A stretch of DNA of 64,000 nt from Mycobacterium paraffinicum (GCF_001907675.1 NZ_MPNT01000010.1:124001-188000), one strand, 5' to 3'. Counted from the first letter of the stretch, positions 54,140-64,000 are shown. Translations and numbers: made by a program. The notes: generated by a model from the sequence alone, not told the origin.

Positions 54140-55239
54140 CCCAGAACCGCAGCAGCTCGCCGTCGATGTGGACATCGCAGCGTTGGCCGGCGTACTAGCG
54201 GCCCGATGCTGACCTGCTGCCAGGACACGTACACCACCCCATTGGTGGTGACGCGACGGCTGACCCAGTCATCACCGCTACGGTCGGGTTGGTCACTAAT
54301 CGGTTCGGCGAGGGCGCAGCGGGGGCGCCGGCACGGAAGCGCTGGGCGGGTGTGGCCATCTTCAATGCTGGTGCGGTCGGTTGGTGTTGTAATCGTCGAC
54401 CCACTCATCCACGGCCTGCTGGGCCGTCTTCAGATTGGTGAAAGGCATTCGGTTGCTGAGGAATTCAGCCCGCAGGCTGCGATGGAACCGCTCGATCTTT
54501 CCGGTTGTGGTCGGGCTTCTGGGGTGGGTCAACAGGTGCTCGATACCGTGTTCTCGGCAGATCGCCTCGAAGAGCACCTCAGTCGGCGGGTGGTTGAACC
54601 GGCCGGTGAACACCTTGCCGTTATCAGTCAGGATCTGCTCGGGCACCCCATAAGTGGCCAAGGCGCCACGCAGCCACTCGCAGACCGCCCGGGTGCGCTC
54701 ACGAGCCATCAACCGCGCACAGACACACATCCGCGAGTGATCGTCGATGCCGGTTAACGCCTTGGCGCTGGTGCCATCGGCCAAGGGGGACCCACCGACG
54801 ACATCCATCTGCCACAACTCCATCGGCGCACCGCGTTTCCCACCGCTTCCACTTCCGCGAGCGCCGATCCCGCGCCGCCGGGTCAATCATCGCGGCCCGC
54901 ACCAACGCCCGATACACCGCCGAAGACGACGGTATCGGCGACACCTGCCGCTTGGCGAGTTCGAAAACCAACCGACGCCGCCCCCAATACGGCCGCGATC
55001 GCCGCAACTCCTGCAGCATTCGCTTCCACCTGCGCCGACATCTGATGCGGACAACTCACCTGCCGATGCGACCGGTCCATCAACCCCTCCAAGCCCGCAG
55101 CTTCGTAGCGGGCTAACCACGAGTGCAGCGTCTGACGCGACCCCCCAACCTTCTCGGCGACCTGCGATATCGACAGACCGTCACTGATCACTGCCAACAC
55201 GGCCTGATACCGCTGCTCGGCCACGCTCAACTCCCTCAT
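54140..55239 (-). pseudogene. IS481-family transposase remnant, several frameshifts
   Basis: Minus-strand pieces in order give a full IS481-type transposase: helix-turn-helix start (MRELSVAEQRYQAVLAVISDG, SISQVAEKVGGSRQTLHSWLARYEAAGLEGLMDRS), then RPYWGRRRLVFELAKR. The DDE core follows with WQMDVVGG, GIDDHSRMCV and the Glu in KIERFHRSLRAEFL, and the C-terminal RCDVHIDGELLRFWVGDQL. They lie in at least three frames, so no active protein is made. The left end is cut where the integrase remnant begins. A set of short repeats marks the right end. Confidence 0.85.
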
Positions 55240-55247
55240 CCAGGGAG

Positions 55248-55342
55248 TGTCAAGGATCAGCCGAAACAACTGTCACGCATCAACCGAAACACTGTCGCGC
55301 CTCACCCGAAGGCGCAATGTCACGCATCAGCCGACGTCATAC
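55248..55342. repeat. Four imperfect 22-25 bp repeats at the IS481-type end
   Basis: TGTCAAGGATCAGCCGAAAC (55248), TGTCACGCATCAACCGAAAC (55271), TGTCGCGCCTCACCCGAAGG (55293) and TGTCACGCATCAGCCGACGT (55318) follow one another with 22-25 bp spacing. Such subterminal repeats are expected where transposase binds at an IS481-type terminus. A fifth, slightly diverged copy is found at 51979, inside the left attachment repeat. Confidence 0.75.
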
Positions 55343-55352
55343 ACCATTTGGG

Positions 55353-55426
55353 TGCCCCCGGCACGACTCGAACGTGCGACCTAGGGATTAGAAGGCCCTT
55401 GCTCTATCCACCTGAGCTACGGAGGC
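55353..55426 (-). tRNA. tRNA-Arg (anticodon TCT)
   Basis: The minus strand forms a tRNA with acceptor GCCTCCG/CGGGGGC (one G-T pair), D-arm GCTCAGGTGGATAGAGC, anticodon loop CTTCTAA with TCT, and a T-arm containing CGTTCGAGTCG. The anticodon stem has a C-T mismatch next to the loop (AGGGC/TCCCT), which should be checked. CCA is not encoded (CCC follows). Its 3' half is duplicated at 52015, so it is the integration site of the adjoining element. Confidence 0.88.
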
Positions 55427-55612
55427 AATGTGCAGGTCAGTCTATTCCAACGGCGTGTCGCGACACGACTCGCCGCCGCGGCGCGCGCGAAAAGCGTTCC
55501 GGCGCCGAATGTATCGGCTAGGGTTGGGACCCTCGACACACGTACAACACCGGCCGGTCATCGGCCGTTAACCGCAACGGGGCGTGTGCATAACGTCGAG
55601 GGGTGGCGTTTT

Positions 55613-56860
55613 ATGAGCGTGACCACGCACTTGACTTCACGGTGCTCGTGGGCCAGTGGCCAGGCCTCACGCCTGGCGGCCGACGCGATGGACGCGTATC
55701 GGGCCGGCACGCTGTTGCTGCGAGGCTCGCCGTTCGCGCTGGGGTGCCTCGCCGGCTGGCTGTCCACCGAGTTTCCCCCGCACGTCCTGACCGGCCACGC
55801 GTTGTCGCGCGTCTCGCACCCGTCCATCGGCCGCGTCGGCGCCGCGTGGGCGGCGCAGCGGGCGGATCGGGCCCTCACCTCCGCGCTCGAGGAGTCCTTC
55901 GGAGCGGACTTCCGCGAGCACGTGTCCCACCCGGGCACCACCGCGCCTGTCTGCGCCCCGCGCGGCGGCGTGTTGGGCCGGCCGGGACCCCATCGCCGCT
56001 ACGCGGCGCAGACCTCCAACATCTCCTACGGCCCGGGCGGTCGCGACAACCTGCTCGACGTCTGGCGGCGCCATGACCTCGCACCGGGGCGTCGGGCGCC
56101 GGTGCTGATCCAGGTTCCAGGCGGGGCGTGGACCGTCGGCGACAAACGGGTGCAGGCCTACACGTTGATGAGCCGCATGGCCGAACTCGGCTGGATCTGC
56201 GTCTCGATCAACTACTGCAAAAGCCCGCGTTCCACCTTCCCCGCGCACCTCATCGACGTGAAAAGGGCGATCGCGTGGGTCCGCCAGAACATCGCCGACT
56301 ATGGCGGTGATCCCGACTTCATCGCGATCACCGGCGGGTCGGCGGGTGGACACCTGGCCTCCCTGGCGGCGCTCACCCCGAACGACCCGGCGTTTCAGCC
56401 CGGATTCGAGCACGCCGACACCAACGTTCATGCGGTCGTGCCCTACTACGGCGTCTACGACTTCACCGACTTCGACAACATGCACCCGTTGATGTTGCCG
56501 TTCCTGGAGCAGTTCGTGCTCAAGGCCCGCTATGGCGACCAGCCCGAGCGCTTCGAGGCGGCGTCACCGGTGTCCCACGTGCACAGCGAAGCGCCGCCGT
56601 TCTTCGTCCTGCACGGCGAGAAGGACGAAGTGGTTCCCAGCGGCCAGGCCCGGGCCTTCTGCGCGGCGCTGCGCGCGGCCGGCGCCGCGACGGTCGCCCA
56701 CGCCGAGCTCGCGAACGCGCACCACGCGTTCGACATCCTTTCCACGGTTCGATCGCGGCTGGCCGCCGACGCCGTCGCCGATTTCCTGGGCGTCATCTAC
56801 GGCCGGCGCGTCAGCTCGCTGCCGGACACGGTGCCGCTGACCGCCACGTCGGCCAGCTGA
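55613..56860 (+). CDS. lipQ: Alpha/beta-hydrolase, carboxylesterase LipQ-like
   Basis: A 415-residue esterase of the hormone-sensitive-lipase-like group. The nucleophile elbow is TGGSAGGHLAS with Ser243, the oxyanion segment reads QVPGGAWTVGDKR in place of the usual HGGG, the acid is in EKDEVVPSG and the His in NAHHAFDI. The N-terminal 130 residues form an extra helical domain. ATG 55613 (MSVTTHLTS) is preferred with GAGGGG upstream; the frame is open for 61 more codons toward the tRNA but that part looks non-coding. It corresponds to Rv2485c and leads the glycerolipid gene set. Confidence 0.88.
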   Translation: MSVTTHLTSRCSWASGQASRLAADAMDAYRAGTLLLRGSPFALGCLAGWLSTEFPPHVLTGHALSRVSHPSIGRVGAAWAAQRADRALTSALEESFGADFREHVSHPGTTAPVCAPRGGVLGRPGPHRRYAAQTSNISYGPGGRDNLLDVWRRHDLAPGRRAPVLIQVPGGAWTVGDKRVQAYTLMSRMAELGWICVSINYCKSPRSTFPAHLIDVKRAIAWVRQNIADYGGDPDFIAITGGSAGGHLASLAALTPNDPAFQPGFEHADTNVHAVVPYYGVYDFTDFDNMHPLMLPFLEQFVLKARYGDQPERFEAASPVSHVHSEAPPFFVLHGEKDEVVPSGQARAFCAALRAAGAATVAHAELANAHHAFDILSTVRSRLAADAVADFLGVIYGRRVSSLPDTVPLTATSAS

Positions 56861-56993
56861 GCCGCTACCGCCTCACGGCCCGACCGCTCCTTTCACCAGC
56901 GCGGCAACCCGACTAGCGTTGTGGTGGCAATGGGGTGGGTGGGGCCTAGGCAGGAGGCTTGATCGACGGTGACAAGGTTGGCGCGTCGGGCGG

Positions 56994-58466
56994 ATGGCGA
57001 TGACTGAGTCCGAGGTCGTGAAGTTGTCCGACCAGCTGGGACCGGTCGACTATCTGATGCATCGCGGCGAAGCGAATCCCCGGACCCGGTCGGGGATCAT
57101 GGCGCTGGAGCTCCTCGACACCACGCCGGACTGGGACAAGTTTCTGACGCGGTTCGAAAACGCCTCCCGACGGGTGTTGCGGCTGCGGCAGAAGGTGGTC
57201 GTGCCGACGCTGCCGACGGCGTCACCGCGCTGGGTGGTGGACCCAGATTTCAACCTGGAATTCCATGTGCGCCGGATGCGGGTGGCCGAACCCGGCACGC
57301 TGCGCGACGTGTTCAACCTCGCCGAGGTGATCCTGCAGTCGCCGATGGACATCTCCCGGCCGCTGTGGACGGCCACGTTGGTCGAAGGGCTGGCCGGCGG
57401 GAAGGCCGCGACCCTGCTGCATGTCAGCCACGCCGTGACCGACGGCGTCGGCGGGGTGCAGATGTTCGCGGAAATCTATGACCTCGAACGTGATCCGCCT
57501 GCCAAACCGACGCCGCCGCTGCCGATCCCGCAGGACCTCACGTCCAATGACCTGATGCGGCAAGGCATTAACCACCTGCCCACCGCCGTGGTCGGCGGCG
57601 TTCTGAGTGTGGTGTCAGGGGCGGTGTCGGCGGCCGGACGGGCGGTTCTCGAGCCGGGTGCCACCGTGTCCGGGATCGTCGGTTACGCCATGTCGGGGAT
57701 GCGGGTGCTCAACCGGGCCGCCGAGCCGTCGCCGCTGCTGCGCCGCCGCAGCCTGGCCACCCGCACCGAAGCCATCGACATCCCGCTCTCCGACCTGCAC
57801 CGGGCCGCCAAAGCCGGTGGGGGATCGATCAACGACGCCTACCTCGCCGGGCTGTGCGGCGCCCTGCGCCGCTACCACGAGGCGCTCGGCGTGCCGATCA
57901 GCACGCTGCCCATGGCGGTCCCGGTGAACCTGCGGGCCGACGCCGACACGGCCGGCGGCAACCGGTTCACCGGTGTCAACCTGGCCGCGCCCGTCGGCAC
58001 CGTCGATCCGGTCTCGCGGATGAAAAAGATCCGCGCGCAGATGACGCAGCGCCGCGACGAGCCGGCGATGAACATCATCGGTTCGGTCGCACCACTGCTC
58101 AGCGTCCTGCCCACCGCGGTCCTCGAGGGCATCACCGGTTCGGTGATCGGCTCCGACGTGCAGGCCAGCAACGTCCCGGTCTATCCCGGAGACACCTACA
58201 TCGCCGGTGCAAAGGTGTTGCGGCAGTACGGCATCGGCCCGCTGCCCGGCGTGGCGATGATGGTGGTGCTGATCTCGCGGGGCGGCTGGTGCACCATCAC
58301 GGTGCGTTACGACAGGGCGTCGGTGCGCAACGAACCGCTGTTCGCCCAATGCCTACTGGAGGGCTTCGACGAAATCCTGGCGCTGGCCGGTGATTCGGCA
58401 CCCCGCGCGGTGCCCGCCTCGTTCACCGAACCGGCGACCTCGGCACGGACGGCGTCGGGCTCATGA
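56994..58466 (+). CDS. WS/DGAT-type acyltransferase (Rv2484c-like)
   Basis: This 490-residue wax ester synthase/diacylglycerol acyltransferase transfers acyl groups from acyl-CoA to diacylglycerol or alcohols in triacylglycerol storage. The active-site motif HxxxDG is SHAVTDGVGG, with His146 and Asp150. The conserved NDAYLAGLCGALRRY and PVNLRAD segments are also present. ATG 57000 (MTESE...) two codons in is equally likely as start and matches M. tuberculosis better. Its stop overlaps plsC (ATGA), tying triacylglycerol synthesis to phosphatidic acid synthesis. Confidence 0.93.
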   Translation: MAMTESEVVKLSDQLGPVDYLMHRGEANPRTRSGIMALELLDTTPDWDKFLTRFENASRRVLRLRQKVVVPTLPTASPRWVVDPDFNLEFHVRRMRVAEPGTLRDVFNLAEVILQSPMDISRPLWTATLVEGLAGGKAATLLHVSHAVTDGVGGVQMFAEIYDLERDPPAKPTPPLPIPQDLTSNDLMRQGINHLPTAVVGGVLSVVSGAVSAAGRAVLEPGATVSGIVGYAMSGMRVLNRAAEPSPLLRRRSLATRTEAIDIPLSDLHRAAKAGGGSINDAYLAGLCGALRRYHEALGVPISTLPMAVPVNLRADADTAGGNRFTGVNLAAPVGTVDPVSRMKKIRAQMTQRRDEPAMNIIGSVAPLLSVLPTAVLEGITGSVIGSDVQASNVPVYPGDTYIAGAKVLRQYGIGPLPGVAMMVVLISRGGWCTITVRYDRASVRNEPLFAQCLLEGFDEILALAGDSAPRAVPASFTEPATSARTASGS

Positions 58467-60199
58467 GCGCCGCGAAAGACCAGGGAGTCGACGGCGGCGC
58501 GCCGGGGGACATGCGGTTGCCCGGCTCGGTCGCCGAAATCATGGCCAGCCCACCGGGTCCCAAGATCGGGGCGTTCTTCGACCTGGATGGGACGCTGGTG
58601 GCCGGGTTCACCGCGGTGATCCTCACCCAGGAACGGCTGCTGCGCCGCGACATGGGTGTCGGCGAGCTGCTCGGCATGGTTCAGGCGGGCCTGAGCCACA
58701 CGCTCGGGCGCATCGAATTCGAGGACCTCATCGGCAAGGCTGCCGCCGCGTTGGCCGGCCGCCTGCTCGACGACCTGGAGGAGATCGGCGAGCGGCTGTT
58801 CGTGCAGCGCATCGAGTCGCGGATCTATCCGGAGATGCGCGAGCTGGTGCGCGCGCACGTGGCGCGCGGGCACACCGTGGTGCTCAGCTCGTCGGCGCTG
58901 ACCATCCAGGTCAACCCGGTGGCGCGCTTCCTCGGGATCTCGAACATGCTCACCAACAAGTTCGAGACCACCGAAGACGGCATCCTCACCGGCGGCGTGC
59001 AGAAGCCGATCCTGTGGGGGCCGGGCAAAGCCGCTGCGGTGCAACGGTTCGCGGCCGAGAACGGGATCGACCTGAAGGACAGCTACTTCTACGCCGACGG
59101 GGACGAGGACGTCGCCCTGATGTACCTGGTCGGCAACCCGCGCCCGACCAACCCCGAGGGCAAAATGGCCGCGGTGGCCAAGCGCCGCGGCTGGCCGATC
59201 CTGCGGTTCAACAGCCGCGGTCCGGTGGGCCTGCGGCGCCAGCTGCGCACCCTGGCCGGATTCGGTTCGATGTTCCCGGTCGCCGCCGGCGCCGTGGGCA
59301 TCGGCGTGCTGACCCGCAATCGGCGCCGGGGTGTCAACTTCTTCACCTCGACCTTCTCCCAGCTATCGCTGGCGATCGCCGGCGTGCAGCTCAACGTCAT
59401 CGGCCAGGAGAACCTGACCGCACAGCGGCCTGCGGTGTTCATCTTCAATCACCGCAACCAGGTCGACCCCGTCATCGCCGGCGCGCTGGTGCGCGACAAC
59501 TGGATCGGCGTGGGCAAGAAGGAGCTGCAGAAAGACCCGATCATGGGCACGCTCGGCAGGCTGCTCGACGGCGTGTTCATCGACCGCGATGATCCCGCCG
59601 CGGCCGTGGAGACCATGCACGAGGTCGAAGACCGTGCCAGGAGGGGCCTTTCGATCGTCATCGCCCCAGAAGGCACCCGGGTCGACACCACCGAAGTCGG
59701 GCCGTTCAAAAAGGGGCCGTTCCGCCTCGCCATGGCGGCCGGGATCCCGATCGTCCCCATCGTGATCCGCAACGCCGAGCTTGTCGCCGCGAGGAACTCC
59801 ACCGTCATCAATCCCGGCACGGTCGACGTCGCGGTGTTCCCGCCGATCTCGGTGCAGGACTGGACCGTCGAGAACCTACCGGAGCGCATCGCCGAGGTCC
59901 GGCAGCTGTATTTGGACACGCTGGCCAACTGGCCGGTCGACGAGCTGCCCGCGGTCGACCTGTACGCGGAGAAGAAGTCGGCGGCCAAGGCCAAGGCCCC
60001 GGCGAAAAAGACGGCGGCCAAAGCAGTTTCGAAGGAGCCGGCCAAGAAGGCGCCGGCGAAGAAGGCCGCCTCGAAACCGAAGCCGAAGGCGAATCCCCAC
60101 GCGTCCCAGGCCGCCCTGAAAGACGGTGAGGCGCAACGGCCCGCCCAGGCGGCCGCCGGTGCCGAGCCGCCCGAGTCCCCGCCCGAAGGGCGGCCGTGA
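58463..60199 (+). CDS. plsC: Bifunctional HAD phosphatase / 1-acylglycerol-3-phosphate acyltransferase
   Basis: A 578-residue two-domain protein. Residues about 35-270 are a HAD-IB phosphatase (FFDLDGTLV with Asp40/Asp42, [17 protein letters not shown]). Residues about 300-500 are a PlsC acyltransferase with NHRNQVD (His330, Asp335) and APEGTR. The C-terminal 75 residues are a Lys/Ala/Pro-rich low-complexity tail, perhaps for membrane or nucleic-acid contact. It adds the second acyl chain to make phosphatidic acid. It overlaps both neighbours by 4 bp. It corresponds to Rv2483c. Confidence 0.95.
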   Translation: MSAAKDQGVDGGAPGDMRLPGSVAEIMASPPGPKIGAFFDLDGTLVAGFTAVILTQERLLRRDMGVGELLGMVQAGLSHTLGRIEFEDLIGKAAAALAGRLLDDLEEIGERLFVQRIESRIYPEMRELVRAHVARGHTVVLSSSALTIQVNPVARFLGISNMLTNKFETTEDGILTGGVQKPILWGPGKAAAVQRFAAENGIDLKDSYFYADGDEDVALMYLVGNPRPTNPEGKMAAVAKRRGWPILRFNSRGPVGLRRQLRTLAGFGSMFPVAAGAVGIGVLTRNRRRGVNFFTSTFSQLSLAIAGVQLNVIGQENLTAQRPAVFIFNHRNQVDPVIAGALVRDNWIGVGKKELQKDPIMGTLGRLLDGVFIDRDDPAAAVETMHEVEDRARRGLSIVIAPEGTRVDTTEVGPFKKGPFRLAMAAGIPIVPIVIRNAELVAARNSTVINPGTVDVAVFPPISVQDWTVENLPERIAEVRQLYLDTLANWPVDELPAVDLYAEKKSAAKAKAPAKKTAAKAVSKEPAKKAPAKKAASKPKPKANPHASQAALKDGEAQRPAQAAAGAEPPESPPEGRP

Positions 60200-62553
60200 C
60201 GGAACCGGCCGCGGATACCACCGCGGTGCTCACCGGCCAAGACTCGCTGGTATTGGCGTCCATGGCGTCGCCGGTGGAGAGGCAACTGGTGACGGCCTGG
60301 ATGGCGCAACAGCGCGCCGACCGGCCGGAGGCGAGATTCGACGTCCTGCAACTGCCGCCGCCCAACGCGCCGGCAGGCGCGCTGGCCGCGCTGATCGAGC
60401 AGCTCGAGGCGGCCAACGACGCCAACGACGACCGTGCGGTCGTGCCGGTGCGGGTGTTCTGGTTGCCGCCGCCCAATCGCGGCAGGATCGCGAAGCTGGC
60501 CGGCCTCATTCCGGGGCGGGATCCCTACCACCCCAACGAACGTCAGCAACTGCAGATCATTCGGAACGCGCCCCAGCGGGCGCGGGTGGTGGCCGGAGAA
60601 CCGGCGAAAGTCTCCGAACTGCGCCAGCAGTGGCGCGAGATCACCGTCGGAGAAAACTCGTGCGACTTCGCCCGGTTCGTCATCCGCCGCGCGCTGCTGG
60701 CGCTGGAACGCGTCGAGTACCGAATCCTGGGGCCGCAGTACAAGTCTCCGCGGTTGGTGAAGCCGGAGATCTTGGAGTCCAGCCGATTTCGTGCGGGTCT
60801 GAAGAAGATCCCCGGCGCGACCGTCGACGAAGCGGGCGAGATGCTCGACGAACTCGCCACCGGCTGGAGCCGGGCGTCGGTCGACCTGGTCGGCGTCCTC
60901 GGGAGGGCGCTCAGCCGCGGATTCGACCCGGAGATCGACTACGACGGCTATCAGGTCGCGGCCATGCGCGCCGCCCTGGAGACCCATCCCGCCGTGCTGT
61001 TGTTCTCGCACCGCTCCTACATCGACGGCGCGGTGGTGCCCGTCGCGATGCAGGAGAATCGGCTCCCGCCGGTGCACGTGTTCGCCGGCATCAACCTGGC
61101 GTTCGGTGTGATGGGTCCGCTGTTGCGCCGCTCCGGCGTCATCTTCATCCGCCGCAACATCGGCGACAACCCGCTCTACAAGTACGTGTTGCGCGAATAC
61201 GTCGGCTACATCGTCGAGAAGCGGTTCAACCTGAGTTGGTCCATCGAGGGCACGCGTTCGCGCACCGGCAAGATGCTGCCCCCGAAGCTCGGCCTGCTCG
61301 CCTACGTCGCCGACGCCTACCTGGACGGGCGCAGCGAGGACATCCTGCTGCAGCCGGTGTCCATCAGCTTCGATCAGCTGCATGAGACCGCCGAGTATGC
61401 GGCCTACGCCCGTGGCGGTGAGAAGACGCCCGAAGGGGTGGGCTGGCTGTACAACTTCATCCGCGCGCAGGGGGAACGTAACTACGGCAAGATCTATGTC
61501 CGCTTCCCCGAAGCCGTTTCGATGCGCCAGTACCTGGGCCCGACGCACGGCCCGCTGGCACAGGATCAGGACGCCAAACGCCTTGCGCTGCAGAAGATGT
61601 CGTTCGAGGTCGCGTGGCGGATATTGCAGGCGACGCCGGTGACGGCCACCGGTCTGGTGTGCGCGCTGCTGTTGACGACCCGCGGCGCGGCGTTGACGCT
61701 CGGTCAGCTGCACCACACCTTGCAGGATTCACTCGACTATCTGGAACGCAAGCAAATTCCGATGTCGACGAGTGCGTTGCGGCTGCGCTCGCGGGACGGG
61801 GTGCGGGCGGCGGTCGACGCGTTGTCCAACGGGCACCCGATCACCCGCGTCGATGGAGGCCGGGAGCCGGTGTGGCACATCGCCCCCGACGAGCAGCACG
61901 CGGCCGCGTTCTACCGCAACTCGCTGATCCACGCGTTCCTCGAGACCTCGATCGTCGAGCTCGCGCTCGCTCATGCGCGGCACGCCGAGGGCGACCGCAT
62001 GCAGGCCTTCTGGAATCAGGCGATGCGGCTGCGCGACCTGTTGAAGTTCGACTTCTACTTCGCGGACTCGGCGGCGTTCCGGGAAAACATCGCCGAAGAG
62101 ATGGCCTGGCACGACGATTGGGAAGCCCACGTCACCGCCGGCGGCGACGAGATCGACGCGTTGTTGTTCGCCAAGCGGCCGTTGATGGCGGACGCGATGC
62201 TGCGGGTGTTCTTCGAGGCTTACGAGATCGTCGCCGATGTGCTGCGCGACGCGCCGGCCGACGTCGGTCAGAAGGAATTGACGGAGTCGGCGCTCGGCGT
62301 CGGTCGCCAATACGTAGCGCAGACGCGGATCCGCAGCAGCGAATCGGTGTCGACGCTGTTGTTCGCCACCGCGTATCAGGTCATCGCCGACCAGGATTTG
62401 GTCGCGCCCGCCCCGGATCTCGCCGAACGCCGGAACGCCTTCCGGGAAGAGCTGAGGGGCATCCTGCGGGACTCCGATTACATCGGGCGGATCGCGCGTG
62501 ACCAGTTCGTCGCCCGCGAGGTCAAGGCGCGTGAGGAGCGCCTGGCTCGGTAG
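60196..62553 (+). CDS. plsB2: Glycerol-3-phosphate acyltransferase PlsB2
   Basis: This 785-residue peripheral membrane enzyme adds the first acyl chain to glycerol 3-phosphate. The catalytic HX4D motif is [10 protein letters not shown] (His272, Asp277), followed by the substrate-binding [20 protein letters not shown] and [10 protein letters not shown] blocks of the PlsB family. N- and C-terminal extensions are as in M. tuberculosis PlsB2 (Rv2482c). Start GTG 60196 overlaps the plsC stop. With plsC and the WS/DGAT gene it forms one glycerolipid operon. Confidence 0.96.
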   Translation: MTEPAADTTAVLTGQDSLVLASMASPVERQLVTAWMAQQRADRPEARFDVLQLPPPNAPAGALAALIEQLEAANDANDDRAVVPVRVFWLPPPNRGRIAKLAGLIPGRDPYHPNERQQLQIIRNAPQRARVVAGEPAKVSELRQQWREITVGENSCDFARFVIRRALLALERVEYRILGPQYKSPRLVKPEILESSRFRAGLKKIPGATVDEAGEMLDELATGWSRASVDLVGVLGRALSRGFDPEIDYDGYQVAAMRAALETHPAVLLFSHRSYIDGAVVPVAMQENRLPPVHVFAGINLAFGVMGPLLRRSGVIFIRRNIGDNPLYKYVLREYVGYIVEKRFNLSWSIEGTRSRTGKMLPPKLGLLAYVADAYLDGRSEDILLQPVSISFDQLHETAEYAAYARGGEKTPEGVGWLYNFIRAQGERNYGKIYVRFPEAVSMRQYLGPTHGPLAQDQDAKRLALQKMSFEVAWRILQATPVTATGLVCALLLTTRGAALTLGQLHHTLQDSLDYLERKQIPMSTSALRLRSRDGVRAAVDALSNGHPITRVDGGREPVWHIAPDEQHAAAFYRNSLIHAFLETSIVELALAHARHAEGDRMQAFWNQAMRLRDLLKFDFYFADSAAFRENIAEEMAWHDDWEAHVTAGGDEIDALLFAKRPLMADAMLRVFFEAYEIVADVLRDAPADVGQKELTESALGVGRQYVAQTRIRSSESVSTLLFATAYQVIADQDLVAPAPDLAERRNAFREELRGILRDSDYIGRIARDQFVAREVKAREERLAR

Positions 62554-62582
62554 TCCCGGGTCCGCGCCCATACCCTGGCTGT

Positions 62583-64000
62583 ATGACGGTCGAACGGTCT
62601 GTGACCACCCACCGCGCGCTGGTGTGGCCGCTACTGATCGGCGTCGCGTCGCTGGCGGGCTGCACGGCGGCCGGTATCGGAGCGCTGTCGCTGGCCGACG
62701 CGCTGACCGCTACCGGGCTGCCGGACCCGGGCCCGACGACCACGCTGGGGCTGCCGTTCGTCCGCGCGGCGGGGGAGATCGCCGCCGTGACGGCCGTGGG
62801 GTCGTTCCTGTTCGCGGCATTCCTCGTGCCACCGCAACGCAGCGGCGTCCTGGACGCCGACGGGTACCGGGCACTGCGGGTCGGGACGGTGGCGTCGGGG
62901 GTGTGGGCGGTGTGCGCGACGCTGCTGGTGCCGCTGACCATCTCCGATGTGTCCGGTCGACCGTTGGTCGCGCTGCTCAACCCGGCGCGGATCTGGTCGG
63001 TCGCGGGACTGATCACCACCGCCTCCGCGTGGCGCTGGACCGCGGCGCTGGCCGCGCTGGTGATGCTGGCGAGCCTGTCGGTGCTGCGCTGGTCGTGGAC
63101 GCCGCTGCTGTTCGCTGGCTCGTCGCTCACCCTGCTGCCGCTGGGGCTGACCGGCCACTCGTCGGCCGGCGGGTCGCACGACCTGGCCACCAACAGCCTG
63201 CTGATCCACCTCGTGGCCGCCGGCGTCTGGGCGGGTGGCCTGCTCGCGTTGGCCGCCTATGGGCTGCGCGGCGGGGGACACGTCGCATTGGCGGCCCGGC
63301 GGTTCTCCGCGATCGCGCTGTGGTGCTGGGTTGCGATGGCGCTGAGCGGTGTGATGAACGCCGTGGTGCGCGTGCCGCTCGGGGACCTGGTCACCACTGA
63401 ATACGGGCGCCTGGTGATCGCCAAGTTCCTCGCGCTGTGCGCGCTCGGGATCATCGGCTGGCGCCAGCGGCGCATCGCGGTCGCGCGGCTGCGAACCGAG
63501 CCGACCGATCCCGGGGCGCGCCGCGCCTTGCTGCGGCTGGCGCTCGCCGAGGCCGCGGTCTTCGGCCTCACCTTCGGCGTCGCCGTCGGGCTGGGGCGCA
63601 CCCCGCCACCGCCTCCACCGAGCCGGCTGCCCTCGATTCCCGAAGCCGAGATCGGGTACGACTTCAACGGACCACCCACCGCGGTGCGCATCCTGTTCGA
63701 CTGGCGGTTCGACCTGATCTTCGGCAGCGCCGCGATCGTCTTCGCCGCGCTCTACGTGGCCGCCGTGGTGCGCCTGCGCCGCCGCGGCGACGCGTGGCCG
63801 CCGGGCCGGACCGCCGCCTGGCTCTTGGGCTGCCTGGCGTTGCTGTTCGTCACCTCGTCGGGCGTCGGTCGCTACATGCCGGCGATGTTCAGCGTCCACA
63901 TGGTCGCCCACATGGGGCTGTCGATGCTGGTGCCGATCCTGCTGGTGCTCGGTGCCCCGGTGAGTCTGGCCCTGCGCGCGTTGCCTGCCGCCGGCCGCGA
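62583..64000 (+). CDS. CopD/CtaG-type polytopic membrane protein (partial)
   Basis: Frame open from ATG 62583 to the end of the window (472 residues visible). Many hydrophobic helices are present. The middle (LTGHSSAGGSHDLATNSLLIHLVAAGVWAGGLLAL) has the His-rich pattern of the copper-resistance CopD domain. The end (SSGVGRYMPAMFSVHMVAHMGLSMLVPILLVLGAPVSLALRALP) begins a Caa3-type CtaG cytochrome oxidase assembly domain. This CopD-CtaG fusion is known in actinobacteria and resembles Rv0102 of M. tuberculosis. A role in copper import or delivery to respiratory oxidase is inferred from the domains. No clear ribosome binding site precedes it, and the C-terminus lies outside the window. Confidence 0.85.
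   Translation, partial: MTVERSVTTHRALVWPLLIGVASLAGCTAAGIGALSLADALTATGLPDPGPTTTLGLPFVRAAGEIAAVTAVGSFLFAAFLVPPQRSGVLDADGYRALRVGTVASGVWAVCATLLVPLTISDVSGRPLVALLNPARIWSVAGLITTASAWRWTAALAALVMLASLSVLRWSWTPLLFAGSSLTLLPLGLTGHSSAGGSHDLATNSLLIHLVAAGVWAGGLLALAAYGLRGGGHVALAARRFSAIALWCWVAMALSGVMNAVVRVPLGDLVTTEYGRLVIAKFLALCALGIIGWRQRRIAVARLRTEPTDPGARRALLRLALAEAAVFGLTFGVAVGLGRTPPPPPPSRLPSIPEAEIGYDFNGPPTAVRILFDWRFDLIFGSAAIVFAALYVAAVVRLRRRGDAWPPGRTAAWLLGCLALLFVTSSGVGRYMPAMFSVHMVAHMGLSMLVPILLVLGAPVSLALRALPAAGR

Noticed and set aside
59449..61716. Long minus-strand open frame opposite plsC/plsB2
   Set aside because: Low-complexity product without motifs; the plus-strand genes here have clear catalytic residues and overlapping start/stop codons.
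62631..63911. Minus-strand frame of 426 codons at the right end
   Set aside because: Composition dominated by Arg, Gln, His and Gly; shadow of the CopD/CtaG-type membrane protein gene.

Overview
The window reads as chromosome of a slow-growing Mycobacterium, most likely near the M. avium complex. The evidence is high GC with strong third-position bias, a multidomain type I fatty acid synthase, several mycobacterium-specific families (MmpL, MmpS-like, DUF3556, WS/DGAT, Eis, LdtB, Rv2525c-like), and gene order matching the M. tuberculosis block from Rv2525c down to Rv2482c in inverted orientation. The species-level guess is inference. Gene symbols come from recalled M. tuberculosis counterparts and conserved motifs; no database search was run.

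Left part (1-31 kb): lipid and envelope housekeeping. A Tat-exported Rv2525c-like protein precedes fas and acpS, the FAS-I synthase and the enzyme that activates its carrier domain. Then follow an M20 peptidase, bcp, small membrane and secreted proteins, a DUF3556 membrane protein, tRNA-Lys, an Eis-like acetyltransferase, an intact MmpL13-like RND transporter, a DMT transporter, the L,D-transpeptidase ldtB, a lipoprotein, tRNA-His, orn and a HerA-like ATPase. A frameshifted secreted-protein gene with a truncated copy of its own 5' end comes next. cmrA (mycolate reductase) and a divergent MFS gene are separated by a 56-bp tandem repeat.

Middle (30.7-42.6 kb): a branched-chain amino acid (leucine) degradation locus. 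A TetR regulator faces scoA-scoB-accD1-accA1-fadE19-maoC-citE, whose genes overlap at GTGA/ATGA junctions, followed by bkdA-bkdB-bkdC. Two copies of the same palindrome lie between regulator and operon. A MIRU-like mini-ORF sits in the scoA/scoB junction.

Accessory region (about 44-55.4 kb), inserted between echA14 and lipQ relative to M. tuberculosis. It holds a DJ-1/PfpI protein, a tight two-gene cassette (ATP-grasp ligase plus NylB-like amide hydrolase), and a markedly AT-richer gene fusing a TIR/deoxyribosyltransferase-like domain, TPR repeats and a calcineurin-type phosphoesterase. That gene abuts a 5'-truncated mycolic-acid methyltransferase pseudogene. Next comes a small decayed element bounded by tRNA-Arg(TCT) and a duplicate of its 3' end. 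It carries a zinc-ribbon DUF4145 protein, a frameshifted membrane-anchored protein, an integrase remnant and an IS481-type transposase remnant.

Right end (55.6-64 kb): conserved glycerolipid operon lipQ, Rv2484c-like WS/DGAT, plsC and plsB2, the last three linked by 4-bp overlaps. A CopD/CtaG-type membrane protein follows and runs off the window.
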